The notes: generated by a model from the sequence alone, not told the origin. A stretch of DNA of 64,000 bases from Rhodopirellula halodulae (GCF_020966775.1 NZ_JAJKFV010000009.1:1-64000), one strand, 5' to 3'. Counted from the stretch's first letter, positions 36,130 through 45,792 are shown. Translations and numbers: made by a program.

Positions 36130-38954
36130 ACCCAACCGAACAAGTCGTTTACGAATTCGCGCGAGCCACGACCTTGGACGGTTGGTGGATTTGGGCGGCG
36201 GTGTTGTTGGTCGTGGTCGCGGCTTTTTCCGCGTGCGTTTACTTCTACCGACGTGATGTGGAAGAGCTTCGCCGGCCGGTCCGATGGACGCTGATCGGTT
36301 TGCGTTTGGTCGCGGTTGCCGCCATTGTGTTTTTGTTCTTCGATTTGGTTCGTCGAACGGAACGTCGAGTGACGCGTCCCAGCGAAGTCATTGTGTTGGT
36401 GGACACCAGCCAAAGTATGTCGTTGCCATCCGGCGATTCCATCGAAGCTCCGTCAAGAATGGAACGAGCGCGAGAGTTGGTGGCGGATTCGAATCTCGTC
36501 GAAACGTTTGCCGAAGAACATCGCACCAGTGTTTACGTGTTTGACCAAGCGACGGAGCCTCGGTTGGTGCAAACGCGTTTCGATCAAGAAGTCAATGCGT
36601 CTGAGGAAGCATCGTCGTTGGAAACGGAGAGCGGCGAACCGACCAGCCCGTTTTTGTTGTTTGGCGGTTTTTGTTTGATCGTCTTTGCAATCGCCTCGGT
36701 GGTTAGTTTCGCCTTGGGGATTTTCCGCATTGGTTCAGGACGAGGTTCCAACAAGCGAGCCTCGGTGGGGGCTGCGGAATCATCCGCGTCCGCATCGGCG
36801 ATTGGCTGGGCGTTGTTGGTGGCTGCGATCACCATGGTCTGTGGCATTGTGTCCATCGGTGGTGTGTATGCCGTCCACACCGATCGCACTCTGACTGAAT
36901 TGATGGGGATGGAGACCCAAGCCACCACGGATGACGAAACGAATGCAGAAGGCGACGAAGAGGTCTCCGGCGAAACCGACGAAGACATGCCGATGAAGGC
37001 GGTCGATTGGGATCAAATCATTGTTGCGGGGGGAGCCCAAAGCCGGATTGGCGACGCCTTGCGTTCCGTGTTGGTGGATCATGATCCGACGACGTTGGCC
37101 GGCGTGATCGTGATCACTGATGGGCAGAACAACGGCGGAGCAACCTTGACGTCCGCATTGGCGTTGGCCCGCCGCGGTGAAGTGCCGGTTTATCCGGTTG
37201 GAATGGGCAGCAGCCAGCCACCCACCAATATTCGCGTTGTCGATTTGGAAGTGCCGCGTCGTGTGTACCCAGGTGACAAGTTTGTGGTCGCCTCGGTCTT
37301 GCAAGCCACCGGGACATCGGAAATGGAAGTTGATGTTGAATTGGTGGATGCATTGGACAACGAAGGTGCCGCCGATGAAGGCTCCGCCAATGGCAGCACC
37401 ACTTTGCCCGGAGGTGTGGTGCTGGAGACCCAGCGAATCACATTGCAGCCCGACGCGACGCTGACTGATTTGCGTTTTGAGATCGAGCCTCAGACCGTAG
37501 GGCGTCGTCGTTTGGCGGTTCGTGTTGTGGTTCCCGCGGAAGATCGCAACGACACCGACAACATGCAAACGGCTCGCTACGAAGTCGTCGCTAGAAAGCT
37601 GCGTGTATTGGCCATCGCGGGTGGCCCGACGCGGGAATATCGCTTCGTTCGGAACTTGCTCTACCGAGACGAGTCCGTCCAATTGGACGTTTGGCTGCAA
37701 ACGGGAATGCAGGGCATGAGCCAGGACGCGGATGAACTGCTGAGCGCGTTCCCGGCGACCGCAGAGGATCTTTTCGAATACGACGCGGTGGTGATGTTCG
37801 ATCCGGATTGGTCGGCGATCGATGCGTCGTCGTTGGATTTGCTGGATCGATTTTTGACGGAACAGGCCGGTGGATTGGTGCTGGTAGCTGGCCCCGTTTT
37901 TCATCCCAAGATTTCCGGCGACCGGTCGGACGGACGCTCGAATCAAATCGGTGCTTTCTTTCCGGTGAACTTGGCAACACGAGGACCGTTGTTGGGCGGT
38001 GGTCGCCAGGGCGGTTCGGATTCGTGGCCGCTCGAGTTCACACCCGAAGCGTCGCAGGCTGAGTTCCTATGGGTGGCTGATTCCCCCGAAGAAAGCTTCG
38101 GAACGTGGCAAGAGTACGGTGGCGTTTACGACTACGTCGGCGTGAAGAGTGCCAAGCCCGGTGCCAAGGTCTACGCGTACTTCTCCGATCCCACGACCGA
38201 GGTTAGTGGTAGCCTGCCGATCTTTTTGGCCAGTCAATTCTATGGTGCCGGTCGAGTGTTCTTTCAAGGCAGCGGCGAGGTGTGGCGTTTACGTGCGGCA
38301 GGTGATCGCTATTTTGACAGCTACTACACCAAGCTCATACGCTGGGTGAGCGAAGGCCGATTGCTTCGCGATAGCAACCGAGGCGTGTTGTTGGTTGATT
38401 CCGACCGTGCGATGGTGGGGCAAAACATCACGTTGCGAGCCGTGTTGGTGGACGATCAATTTCAACCGCTGACGGAACCATCGGTCACCGCGAAGTTGTT
38501 GGCTCCGGACGGAAAAATCAAAGACCTGAAGCTCACGCCGGCGGCTGATTCACCGCGAGGAGGCACGTACACGGGCAACTTTGTGGCGACCAAGAGCGGC
38601 AGCTACGAGATTCAACTGGCCGTTGGTGATGCCTTGGACGAGCAGCTTTTGCGTCAGAGTGTTCAAGTGCGTTTGCCGACCAGCGAATTGGAACGACCGC
38701 GACGGGCGGACGATGAATTGGAGAACTTGGCCGCCGCGACACGAGGCGAGTACGTCCGCGTGGATGACTCCGTCGCAATGCAAACTGTGCAATCAAAGTT
38801 GAACGAAGCCATCGTGCCGCAGTCGCAAGTCACCTTGCTGGCGGGAACACCCGACGCGGCGTTCACACTTCGTCGCAACGCGATTTTGATGTGGTTGATC
38901 GCATCCGTGTTGACGTTTGAATGGATCACCCGGCGTTTGCATCGCTTGGCTTAG
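36126..38954 (+). CDS. Membrane protein with a VWA domain split by a transmembrane insert
   Basis: The 942-residue protein starts in the stop of the previous gene (ATGA). Helices at ~21-41 and 54-73 precede a VWA domain: MIDAS D93-T-S95-Q-S97, then RMERARELV and SVYVFD. Residues ~155-295 interrupt it with two more hydrophobic helices (~175-200 and 226-250) and an acidic loop, after which the VWA resumes (SRIGDALRSVLVDHD, VIVITDGQNN). A CARDB-like part and a glutamine-amidotransferase-like part (~495-660) follow, then a helix near the C-terminus. It resembles the second Bat/VWA subunit of planctomycete MoxR clusters; the insert is the odd part. Confidence 0.82.
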   Translation: MNPTEQVVYEFARATTLDGWWIWAAVLLVVVAAFSACVYFYRRDVEELRRPVRWTLIGLRLVAVAAIVFLFFDLVRRTERRVTRPSEVIVLVDTSQSMSLPSGDSIEAPSRMERARELVADSNLVETFAEEHRTSVYVFDQATEPRLVQTRFDQEVNASEEASSLETESGEPTSPFLLFGGFCLIVFAIASVVSFALGIFRIGSGRGSNKRASVGAAESSASASAIGWALLVAAITMVCGIVSIGGVYAVHTDRTLTELMGMETQATTDDETNAEGDEEVSGETDEDMPMKAVDWDQIIVAGGAQSRIGDALRSVLVDHDPTTLAGVIVITDGQNNGGATLTSALALARRGEVPVYPVGMGSSQPPTNIRVVDLEVPRRVYPGDKFVVASVLQATGTSEMEVDVELVDALDNEGAADEGSANGSTTLPGGVVLETQRITLQPDATLTDLRFEIEPQTVGRRRLAVRVVVPAEDRNDTDNMQTARYEVVARKLRVLAIAGGPTREYRFVRNLLYRDESVQLDVWLQTGMQGMSQDADELLSAFPATAEDLFEYDAVVMFDPDWSAIDASSLDLLDRFLTEQAGGLVLVAGPVFHPKISGDRSDGRSNQIGAFFPVNLATRGPLLGGGRQGGSDSWPLEFTPEASQAEFLWVADSPEESFGTWQEYGGVYDYVGVKSAKPGAKVYAYFSDPTTEVSGSLPIFLASQFYGAGRVFFQGSGEVWRLRAAGDRYFDSYYTKLIRWVSEGRLLRDSNRGVLLVDSDRAMVGQNITLRAVLVDDQFQPLTEPSVTAKLLAPDGKIKDLKLTPAADSPRGGTYTGNFVATKSGSYEIQLAVGDALDEQLLRQSVQVRLPTSELERPRRADDELENLAAATRGEYVRVDDSVAMQTVQSKLNEAIVPQSQVTLLAGTPDAAFTLRRNAILMWLIASVLTFEWITRRLHRLA

Positions 38955-39105
38955 ACGATTGGTGTGCGGCAGCGGACTTGCGAGAAACGACCGCAATGAC
39001 GCGGGCACGGCCTCAAATTTTCGTTGATGAAGTGAACTCAGGTGGAGTGCGTCGCGAAGTTTGATTGGGCTCGCTATCATTGACGCGGTCGCTTCTCTTC
39101 TCTCG

Positions 39106-40080
39106 ATGTTCACCATGACCCAGACGCAACGAAAAATTTTGATCACCGGCGGAGCTGGCAACGTGGGCGGTTCGCTCGCGTGTCGCTTGGCGGAATCGCC
39201 GCAGAACGAAGTCGTGGTGGTCGACAATTTGGTCACGGGTGATCGTTCCAAACTGCCACCGTCGTCCGCGAAGAACGTGCGGTTCATCAAAGCCGACGTC
39301 AATCGCATGAATGATCTGTCGCCGATCATGACGGCGACTCGTTTCGACGCCGTGTTCCACTACGCGGCGTTGGTTGGCGTGCAACGGACGTTGGCCAATC
39401 CCGTCGCCGTGTTGGAAGACATCGACGGTATTCGCAATGTCTTGTCGCTGGCGAAGAACACCGGCGTCGGTCGCGTTTTCTATGCCAGCAGCAGCGAGGT
39501 GTATGGCGAGCCGGTGGAGCTTCCGCAACACGAACAGACAACGCCGCTGAATTCACGTTTGCCTTACGCGATCATCAAGAACCTGGGCGAGTCATTCTTT
39601 CGCTCGTATCACCAAGAGTTCGGGTTGCCGTTCAATGTGTTTCGTTTCTTCAACACGTATGGCCCCAAGCAAACCACGGACTTTGTCGTTCCCAAATTCA
39701 TCGCGGCGGCACTCAAGAACGAAGACATTCCGGTCTACGGCGACGGGATGCAGACACGAACGTTTTGCTACGTCGATGACAATTTGGACACCACCACCCG
39801 TGTGCTGGACGACGAGTGTTGGGCCGGCGAAACAATCAATATCGGCAGTGATATCGAAGTCACGATCAAAGAGTTGGCAGAGTTGGTGATTGAGATGACC
39901 GGGAGTTCTTCCAAGGTCGTTCATTTACCGCCGTTGCCCGAGGGCGATATGACTCGGCGTTGCCCTGACATTACAAAGATGAAAAAGATCTTGGGCCGCG
40001 AACTCACGCCATTGCAGGTTGGTCTGGAAAGATTGATCCAAGCCGCGACGGATCGCCAGGCATCCCCAAGCTCTCCTTAG
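39106..40080 (+). CDS. NAD-dependent epimerase/dehydratase (nucleotide-sugar)
   Basis: The 324-residue protein (ATG at 39106, or 39115) is an extended SDR. It has ITGGAGNVGGSL for NAD binding, the VVDNLVTGDRSKL acidic turn, SSSEVYGEP with the catalytic Ser/Thr region, Y-x3-K as YAIIK, and FRFFNTYGP. The family includes UDP-glucose 4-epimerases, dTDP-glucose dehydratases and UDP-glucuronate decarboxylases; the GEPVELPQHEQTTPLN loop and C-terminal segment do not settle which. It probably serves polysaccharide synthesis, like ugd, but is not adjacent to it. It ends 26 bases before the kinase gene. Confidence 0.88.
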   Translation: MFTMTQTQRKILITGGAGNVGGSLACRLAESPQNEVVVVDNLVTGDRSKLPPSSAKNVRFIKADVNRMNDLSPIMTATRFDAVFHYAALVGVQRTLANPVAVLEDIDGIRNVLSLAKNTGVGRVFYASSSEVYGEPVELPQHEQTTPLNSRLPYAIIKNLGESFFRSYHQEFGLPFNVFRFFNTYGPKQTTDFVVPKFIAAALKNEDIPVYGDGMQTRTFCYVDDNLDTTTRVLDDECWAGETINIGSDIEVTIKELAELVIEMTGSSSKVVHLPPLPEGDMTRRCPDITKMKKILGRELTPLQVGLERLIQAATDRQASPSSP

Positions 40081-40106
40081 CTCCCACCAACTCAGGCCAA
40101 TCACGG

Positions 40107-42539
40107 GTGAACAGTTCCTCATCTCCCGAACCGGAAGGCTCTCGTTCGTCCGATCCATCCCGGGAGGGGATGACCGAATCGCAAACGATCGGCGGCCAAG
40201 CCGCCGCGCGTCGTTTGTCGATGGGAGCCACCATGCCGCCGGCGGAGGTGCCCGGCGTTCGGTTGCAACGGTTCCTCGGTTCCGGCGCGTTTGGCCAAGT
40301 TTGGGTGGGGCGCGACATCAACACGGGACGCGGCGTTGCGGTCAAGTTTTATCTGCACCGCGGCGGCGTGAACTGGTCGTTGCTTTCGCGTGAAGTCAAG
40401 AACTTGGTCCAACTGTCGGCGGATCGACACGTGGTGCAGGTGTTGGAAGTTGGCTGGGACGCCGATCCGCCGTACTACGTGATGGAGCTGATCGAAGGCG
40501 GTTCGTTGGAGGACATGCTGGTTCGACGCGGGCGTTTGCCGGTCGCGGAAGCTACGGAATTGTTCCGTAAAATCTTGATAGGCTTGAACCATTGCCACGG
40601 CAAAGGGGTGCTGCACTGCGACATCAAGCCCGCCAATATCTTGCTCGCGGCGGACAACGAACCGCGATTGGCGGACTTTGGTCAGAGCCGCATGTCGCAC
40701 GACCAAACGCCCGCCATGGGAACGTTGTTTTACATGGCGCCGGAGCAAGCCGATTTGCAGTCGTCGCCGGATGCACGCTGGGACGTGTATGCGGCGGGAG
40801 CGATCTTGTTTCGGATGTTGGCTGGCAATGCCCCGCACCGAGATCAAGCGTTGTTATCGCAGTTGGACACCGCCGGATCGTTGCCTGGTCGGTTGGCTCG
40901 CTACCGTGAAGCCATTGCGTCGGCACCTCCCGCGGCGGAGCAACTTCCGCGGCGTGACGTGGATCGTTCTTTGCGAAAAGTGTTGCAGCGGTGCCTGGAG
41001 GTTGAGCCCGAGAATCGATACAGCAACGTGCAGCAGATTCTTGATGATCTGCACCGACGCGACAAAATGCGTGCCCGGCGGCCATTGATGTTGCTCGGGA
41101 TCTTTGGGCCGTTGTTGCTTTTGTTAGCGACGTGTTTCTTTGGTGCACGCAGCATCGATTTGGCGACTCGCACCGCCACACGGGAACTTCGTACCGAAGC
41201 GTTCGGCAGCAACCAATTCGCGGCACGGTTGGCGGCACAGACGTTGGAAACCGAAATCCAGCGTTACTTTGATCTGGTTCACGAAGAGGCTCAACGCGAA
41301 CCATTTGAGAATTTGTTGGCGGATCTGATCGAGGGTGAAACGTCCAAGCCGGTTTTGGAGCGCATTGCTGCGTCCGAAACTCCATTGGATGCCCTGCAGC
41401 GAAAGGACGCTCTGGCCGCGCGAGACGTCTTGTTGGAGCACCCGGCTCAACTCAGTTTGGACGCGTATCTCTCGGAGCGTTTGCTGCAATATCGTCAGCC
41501 TTCTGAACCCGGACGACAACGTCAGCGATTGGCGACGATGTTTGTCACGGATCGCAACGGAACGATCATGACCATCGTGTATGGCAAGGCCGTTCCGCGA
41601 GAACAAAACTCGGTCGGTCGAAACTTTGCCTATCGAACCTACTTCACGGGTCGGCGGGATGACTTGTTGTCGACCATTCCGATGGATTCGGTGAAGCCAC
41701 TTCGGCACACGCATTTGAGTTCGGCCTTTCAAAGCACCGCGACCAAAATGTGGAAGGTCGCGATCAGTACGCCGTTGTGGTTGGTCGACGGCGAAGTCGT
41801 GATCAGCGGTCGTCGCGAAACGCCGGATCGCGATCCCGACGCGGTGTTTGTCGCGACAATCAACCTGGGTGACTTTCAACTGCTGCAGCGGAACGAGTCG
41901 GGTGACGACGCCAGCGATGACAACCCCAGCCAGGTGGCCGTGTTGGTGGAAGCTCGCGAAGGTGCCAAGCGTGGCACGGTGTTGCAGCACCCGCTGATGG
42001 ATCAGCTTCGCGAAGGTGGACAGGCGATGGCTGACACCACTTTCCAAGTCGATGGCCCGACGATGGATCGTTTGTTAGAAGGCGGCGACGTCGATTATCG
42101 CGATCCCATGGCCAAGGCTTCGGACGCGAATGGTTTTGGCGGCGAGTGGATTGCGGCGATGCAACCCGTCACCCTGCCGCAACAAGTGGCCGTTGCCGCG
42201 AAGGAAACGGCGGAGGGGGCCGAGTCGGATTCGGAAGTCGGGATCGCCGTTCGCGAAACGGCGAACCCGAATGCGTTGGTGGGCGAACCGGAAGGTGAAC
42301 ACACGGATTTGTTGGTGCTGGTCCAGTATCGATTGTCGGAAGTGCTGGGGCCGGTGGACGAGCTTCGTCGCTCGTTGTTGTTCGAAGGTGCGTTCAGTGT
42401 GGCTTCGATCTTGGTGATGACGTTGTTGTTGTGGTGGGTGGTCCGCCGAGTCACGACGCAAGACGAACGGCGTGCCGCGCGGGAAGCTCAAACGCCAACT
42501 GAACCACCCGAACGAATCGACACGATGACGCTGAACTGA
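40107..42539 (+). CDS. Transmembrane Ser/Thr protein kinase with Cache-like sensor
   Basis: The 810-residue protein starts at GTG 40107 (an ATG at 40170 is possible). The kinase domain (~50-315) has GSGAFGQVWVG, VAVK with Lys80, Glu96, HCDIKPAN with Asp172, DFG at 190-192 and MAPEQ. The usual HRD is HCD, so it is a non-RD kinase. A helix at ~326-347 crosses the membrane, followed by ~420 external residues with a Cache-type pattern (NFAYRTYFTGR...TKMWKVAISTPLW...GEVVISGRR), then a second helix (~760-780) and a short basic tail. It should phosphorylate cytoplasmic targets in response to an external small molecule. Confidence 0.9.
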   Translation: MNSSSSPEPEGSRSSDPSREGMTESQTIGGQAAARRLSMGATMPPAEVPGVRLQRFLGSGAFGQVWVGRDINTGRGVAVKFYLHRGGVNWSLLSREVKNLVQLSADRHVVQVLEVGWDADPPYYVMELIEGGSLEDMLVRRGRLPVAEATELFRKILIGLNHCHGKGVLHCDIKPANILLAADNEPRLADFGQSRMSHDQTPAMGTLFYMAPEQADLQSSPDARWDVYAAGAILFRMLAGNAPHRDQALLSQLDTAGSLPGRLARYREAIASAPPAAEQLPRRDVDRSLRKVLQRCLEVEPENRYSNVQQILDDLHRRDKMRARRPLMLLGIFGPLLLLLATCFFGARSIDLATRTATRELRTEAFGSNQFAARLAAQTLETEIQRYFDLVHEEAQREPFENLLADLIEGETSKPVLERIAASETPLDALQRKDALAARDVLLEHPAQLSLDAYLSERLLQYRQPSEPGRQRQRLATMFVTDRNGTIMTIVYGKAVPREQNSVGRNFAYRTYFTGRRDDLLSTIPMDSVKPLRHTHLSSAFQSTATKMWKVAISTPLWLVDGEVVISGRRETPDRDPDAVFVATINLGDFQLLQRNESGDDASDDNPSQVAVLVEAREGAKRGTVLQHPLMDQLREGGQAMADTTFQVDGPTMDRLLEGGDVDYRDPMAKASDANGFGGEWIAAMQPVTLPQQVAVAAKETAEGAESDSEVGIAVRETANPNALVGEPEGEHTDLLVLVQYRLSEVLGPVDELRRSLLFEGAFSVASILVMTLLLWWVVRRVTTQDERRAAREAQTPTEPPERIDTMTLN

Positions 42540-42622
42540 TCCCGCTCCATCGATCCGCCCATCGTCTTCTTTCGTGGTGATTGCGTTGCGATGGCATGGA
42601 GTGAACAGGATGAATGCTCAAG

Positions 42623-42662
42623 AGCCCGGAAGCCCGGAAGCCCGAAAGATCGAAAGCCCGGT
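42623..42662 (+). repeat. Five 8-bp tandem repeats
   Basis: The unit AGCCCGGA recurs with small changes at 42623, 42631, 42639, 42647 and 42655. It lies between the kinase gene and the next gene, in non-coding sequence. Its copy number could vary by slippage. Confidence 0.7.
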
Positions 42663-42748
42663 GCGGCGGATGAAATCGGGTTACACTGCACGTGCTGAGT
42701 TCACTGAATGGCTCGTCCATTCGCCGCCGTGACTTCGACCCGCCTTTC

Positions 42749-43807
42749 ATGCCCACCTCTTCCGCCCAATCTGATTCTGCTGCCGCAACGTGCGCGGACG
42801 ACCGATCTACGGTGGCCGTGCCGAACACCTCGGCCAAGCAGGACTCGATCGACACCATTCACCAACGAAGCTTGCTGTGGATTCTTCGGTTGGCGGCCGG
42901 TCTGTGTTTCGCCGGTTGGGCGTGGGTGCATTACTACTGGGAAGGCCCCTACGGTGTCTTGCTTTGGCAGGACGCGACCTACGACTTTGCCGAATCGTTG
43001 GGCGTCAGCTGGGATGAATTTGTTGGTACCGGCGCCAACGATGGTTGGTTGCAAATTTGGTTGTCTCGGATCACTTGGCTGTACGTGATTTGCACAATTG
43101 TTTGTTTCACCGCCGGCCGGACATCGTTTCGGATGTTCGAGCGGTTGCAGGTCGCGGCTTTGCTGGGCGGTTGTGGTTTGTTGGTGGTGCTGAGCTACGC
43201 CAAATACTTGTCTGCCCAGCATCAGTTGCCGATGTTCGTCGAGCACGGTGGGCAAATGCTGGCACCGCTCGCGTTGGTCATGGCGATCACTTTGGGAGTT
43301 CGTCACCGAGTCACTGTTGTGACATGCATCGTCGCGGTGGTCATGACGTTCGCGGGGCATGGTTGCTACGCGATTGATTGGTGGCCAACGCCGTCGATTT
43401 TCTATGGCATGACCACGGTCGCTTTGGGGGTGGAGTACGAAACCGCGGAAAAACTGTTGCGTGTGGCGGGCGTGTTGGACTTCCTCGTTTGTTTCGCGAT
43501 TTTTGTCCCGCGAATTCGTTTGGTGGCGGTTGGTTGGGCGACCATTTGGGGATTGCTGACGGCCGCCGCCCGACCGGTGGCGGGAATGTCGATGACGCTG
43601 AATTACTGGGGCGCCGACCAATTCCTTCACGAAGCCGTGCTGCGTAGCCCGCATTTTCTGCTTCCGTTGTTTCTGCTGGTATCTTGGTGGTCCATCGAAA
43701 CCAGGGCGATCCGGAAGGCCTGCAAGAAGCTGGCGGCGCTTTTCGGTCGCCATGATCGGCTTCTCGAATCCCGCACGGAAGGCATGGTTGCCACCACGCA
43801 GGTTTGA
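42749..43807 (+). CDS. Multi-helix membrane protein, function unknown
   Basis: The ATG at 42749 gives 352 residues; a GTG at 42692 would add 19. After a ~45-residue Ser/Ala-rich start come about nine hydrophobic segments, with a Trp-rich first loop (HYYWEGPYGVLLWQDATYDF). Mid-protein features are AKYLSAQHQLPMFVEHGGQM and GHGCYAIDWWPTPSIFYGMT, with conserved-looking His, Trp and Pro residues at membrane edges. I do not recognise the family; it is not a standard transporter. A role in the envelope or with a quinone or haem cofactor is only a guess from the His/Trp content. Confidence 0.7.
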   Translation: MPTSSAQSDSAAATCADDRSTVAVPNTSAKQDSIDTIHQRSLLWILRLAAGLCFAGWAWVHYYWEGPYGVLLWQDATYDFAESLGVSWDEFVGTGANDGWLQIWLSRITWLYVICTIVCFTAGRTSFRMFERLQVAALLGGCGLLVVLSYAKYLSAQHQLPMFVEHGGQMLAPLALVMAITLGVRHRVTVVTCIVAVVMTFAGHGCYAIDWWPTPSIFYGMTTVALGVEYETAEKLLRVAGVLDFLVCFAIFVPRIRLVAVGWATIWGLLTAAARPVAGMSMTLNYWGADQFLHEAVLRSPHFLLPLFLLVSWWSIETRAIRKACKKLAALFGRHDRLLESRTEGMVATTQV

Positions 43808-43880
43808 TTCCATTCAGCAAACTATTCACCCATTGTTTCACTTCATGTCAAAGACGCTCTTTGCTCTCTCAGGAAAACCA

Positions 43881-45725
43881 ATGAATCGATTGAGTCGTTT
43901 TGCGCTCGCTTATTTCGCGTTGATGTTCTGCGCCGAAACCGTGCTTGCTCAACCAGGATCCGCTCCGCGTCGTCGCCGTGCTGATCTGAGTATCCCCGAT
44001 GTCGCGAAGAAGGACGTGATTTGTTTTGCGCTCTACACCGTGCATGACAAAACGCTGAAGTTGACGGCGCAGTTTTACCCGCTGGACGACAACGATCCCA
44101 AAACTGCACGGTTGGAAGTTCAGCAAGACGGAGCATGGAAGAAGGTCGCGGAAACCAACATCATTGAAGACGGATGGACCGCGCCCTTTCGGGTGGATGA
44201 TTGGGACGATTCGCAAACGGTTCGATACCGAGTGACCCACGGAACGGAAGCCAGCTACGAAGGCACCGTGCGTCGCAATCCAGTCGACAAGGATGAAATC
44301 GTAGTCGCGGGTTTCACTGGCAATTCGATCCAGCCCGCTCACGGAGGCGACATTTCGCGTCAAGATTTGATTGACAATGTCAACAAAGTCGACGCCGACG
44401 TGTTGTTCTTTTCAGGCGACCAAGTCTACGACCACAACCGGCATTACGCGGCTTGGTTGAAATTCGGGCGAGATTTCGGCGACATCATCAAAGACCGTCC
44501 GACGGTTTGTTTGCCGGACGATCACGACGTGGGGCAGCCCAATCTGTGGGGCGAGAGCGGCAAAATTTCAACGCTGTCGGGTGCCGCCGACGGAGGATAC
44601 TCGCAACCTGGCAAATACGTTCGCCAAGTCGAGCGGGCTCAGACCAGTCATTTGCCGGACCCGGTTGATCCGCACAAAATCGGCCAAGACATCGGCGTGT
44701 ATTACACCAACTTGAATTGGGGAAACATCGATTTCGCAATTCTGGAAGATCGCAAATTCAAAACGGGGCCTGCCGGACGAGTGCCAAAGCAGGGGCCGCG
44801 TCCCGACCACATTCGCAATCCCGATTACGATCCCGCCAGCGTGGATGTGGACGGAGCAGTGTTGCTGGGCGAGCGACAGCTTGATTTCATCGAGGATTGG
44901 ACGGCCGATTGGACCAACGCTCACATGAAGGTCGCTTTGTCGCAAACGATCTTCTGCGGTGGGGCTCATATTCACGGAGCCGCCAACGGGCGTTTGCACG
45001 CAGACATGGACAGCAACGGTTGGCCACAAACAGGACGCAACAAAGCCTTGGCCGCTCTCCGCAAAGGTTTCGCGTTTCACTACGCCGGTGACCAGCACTT
45101 GGCGACGATTTTCCATCACGGGATCGACGAATACCGCGATGCGATTTGGTCGTTCTGCGTTCCATCCATTGCGAACTTGTATTTGCGTTGGTGGTTGCCG
45201 GTCGAACCCGGCGCCAACCGCGAACCCGGTGCGCCCGAATACACCGGCGATTCGCTGGACGGGTTTGCGAACAAAGTCACCAATTACGCCGCCGCGAATC
45301 CTGAGATGAAACCGCAGGGAAATTTGTTGAACACGCGTGCGGCCGGATTCGGCATCGTGCGTTTCAACACCAAGACTCGCGACATCACAATGGAATGCTG
45401 GCCTCGCAATGTGGATGTCACGGACCCGCAGGCAAAGCAATATCCAGGTTGGCCGCGAACCATTTCCCAGTTTGACAATTACCAACCGCCGTCCTGGGGC
45501 AAGTTGGGTGAGATGACGTTCGACTTCGAGAACCCGGTGGTTCAATTGGTGGACGCGGAAACGAAGGAAGTGCTCTACACCGTCCGCGTTCCCGGAAAAC
45601 TGTTTGTCCCGCATGCTCCCAAGGGCAAAGCATTCATCGTGAAAGTCGGCGAAAACGCACCGGACGCAACGATCAGCGTGCAGGCCCGCGTCGGTGGCGA
45701 ACCAATGCACGTCTCGAAGAAGTGA
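43881..45725 (+). CDS. PhoD-like secreted phosphatase (metallophosphatase fold)
   Basis: The ATG at 43881 follows AGGA by 6 bases and starts a clean signal peptide (MNRLSRFALAYFALMF...VLAQ), giving 614 residues; the frame is open upstream to 43752. Residues ~30-135 are a beta-sandwich domain of the kind that precedes PhoD catalytic domains. The catalytic part has VAGFTGNSIQ, FFSGDQVYDHNR and LPDDHDVGQPN, with metal-binding Asp and His residues, and HYAGDQHLATIFHHG with a late GDxH motif. It probably releases phosphate from phosphodiesters or monoesters outside the cell. An intrinsic terminator follows. Confidence 0.85.
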   Translation: MNRLSRFALAYFALMFCAETVLAQPGSAPRRRRADLSIPDVAKKDVICFALYTVHDKTLKLTAQFYPLDDNDPKTARLEVQQDGAWKKVAETNIIEDGWTAPFRVDDWDDSQTVRYRVTHGTEASYEGTVRRNPVDKDEIVVAGFTGNSIQPAHGGDISRQDLIDNVNKVDADVLFFSGDQVYDHNRHYAAWLKFGRDFGDIIKDRPTVCLPDDHDVGQPNLWGESGKISTLSGAADGGYSQPGKYVRQVERAQTSHLPDPVDPHKIGQDIGVYYTNLNWGNIDFAILEDRKFKTGPAGRVPKQGPRPDHIRNPDYDPASVDVDGAVLLGERQLDFIEDWTADWTNAHMKVALSQTIFCGGAHIHGAANGRLHADMDSNGWPQTGRNKALAALRKGFAFHYAGDQHLATIFHHGIDEYRDAIWSFCVPSIANLYLRWWLPVEPGANREPGAPEYTGDSLDGFANKVTNYAAANPEMKPQGNLLNTRAAGFGIVRFNTKTRDITMECWPRNVDVTDPQAKQYPGWPRTISQFDNYQPPSWGKLGEMTFDFENPVVQLVDAETKEVLYTVRVPGKLFVPHAPKGKAFIVKVGENAPDATISVQARVGGEPMHVSKK

Positions 45726-45756
45726 ATCGACGGCTCAAAATCTAATTTCGCATGGG

Positions 45757-45792
45757 TCGCGGTCTGGCAACTTGTCGGGCCGCGATTTTTTT
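45757..45792 (+). terminator. Intrinsic terminator after the PhoD-like gene
   Basis: TCGCGG pairs with CCGCGA, and a T7 run follows immediately. It begins 32 bases after the stop codon. Confidence 0.8.

Noticed and set aside
36780-37946. 388-residue minus-strand open frame
   Set aside because: It is antisense to the split-VWA gene and has the His/Arg/Gln-rich composition of a reverse-frame translation.
44568-45710. 380-residue minus-strand open frame
   Set aside because: It is antisense to the PhoD-like gene, whose metal-binding motifs are intact; composition is shadow-like.
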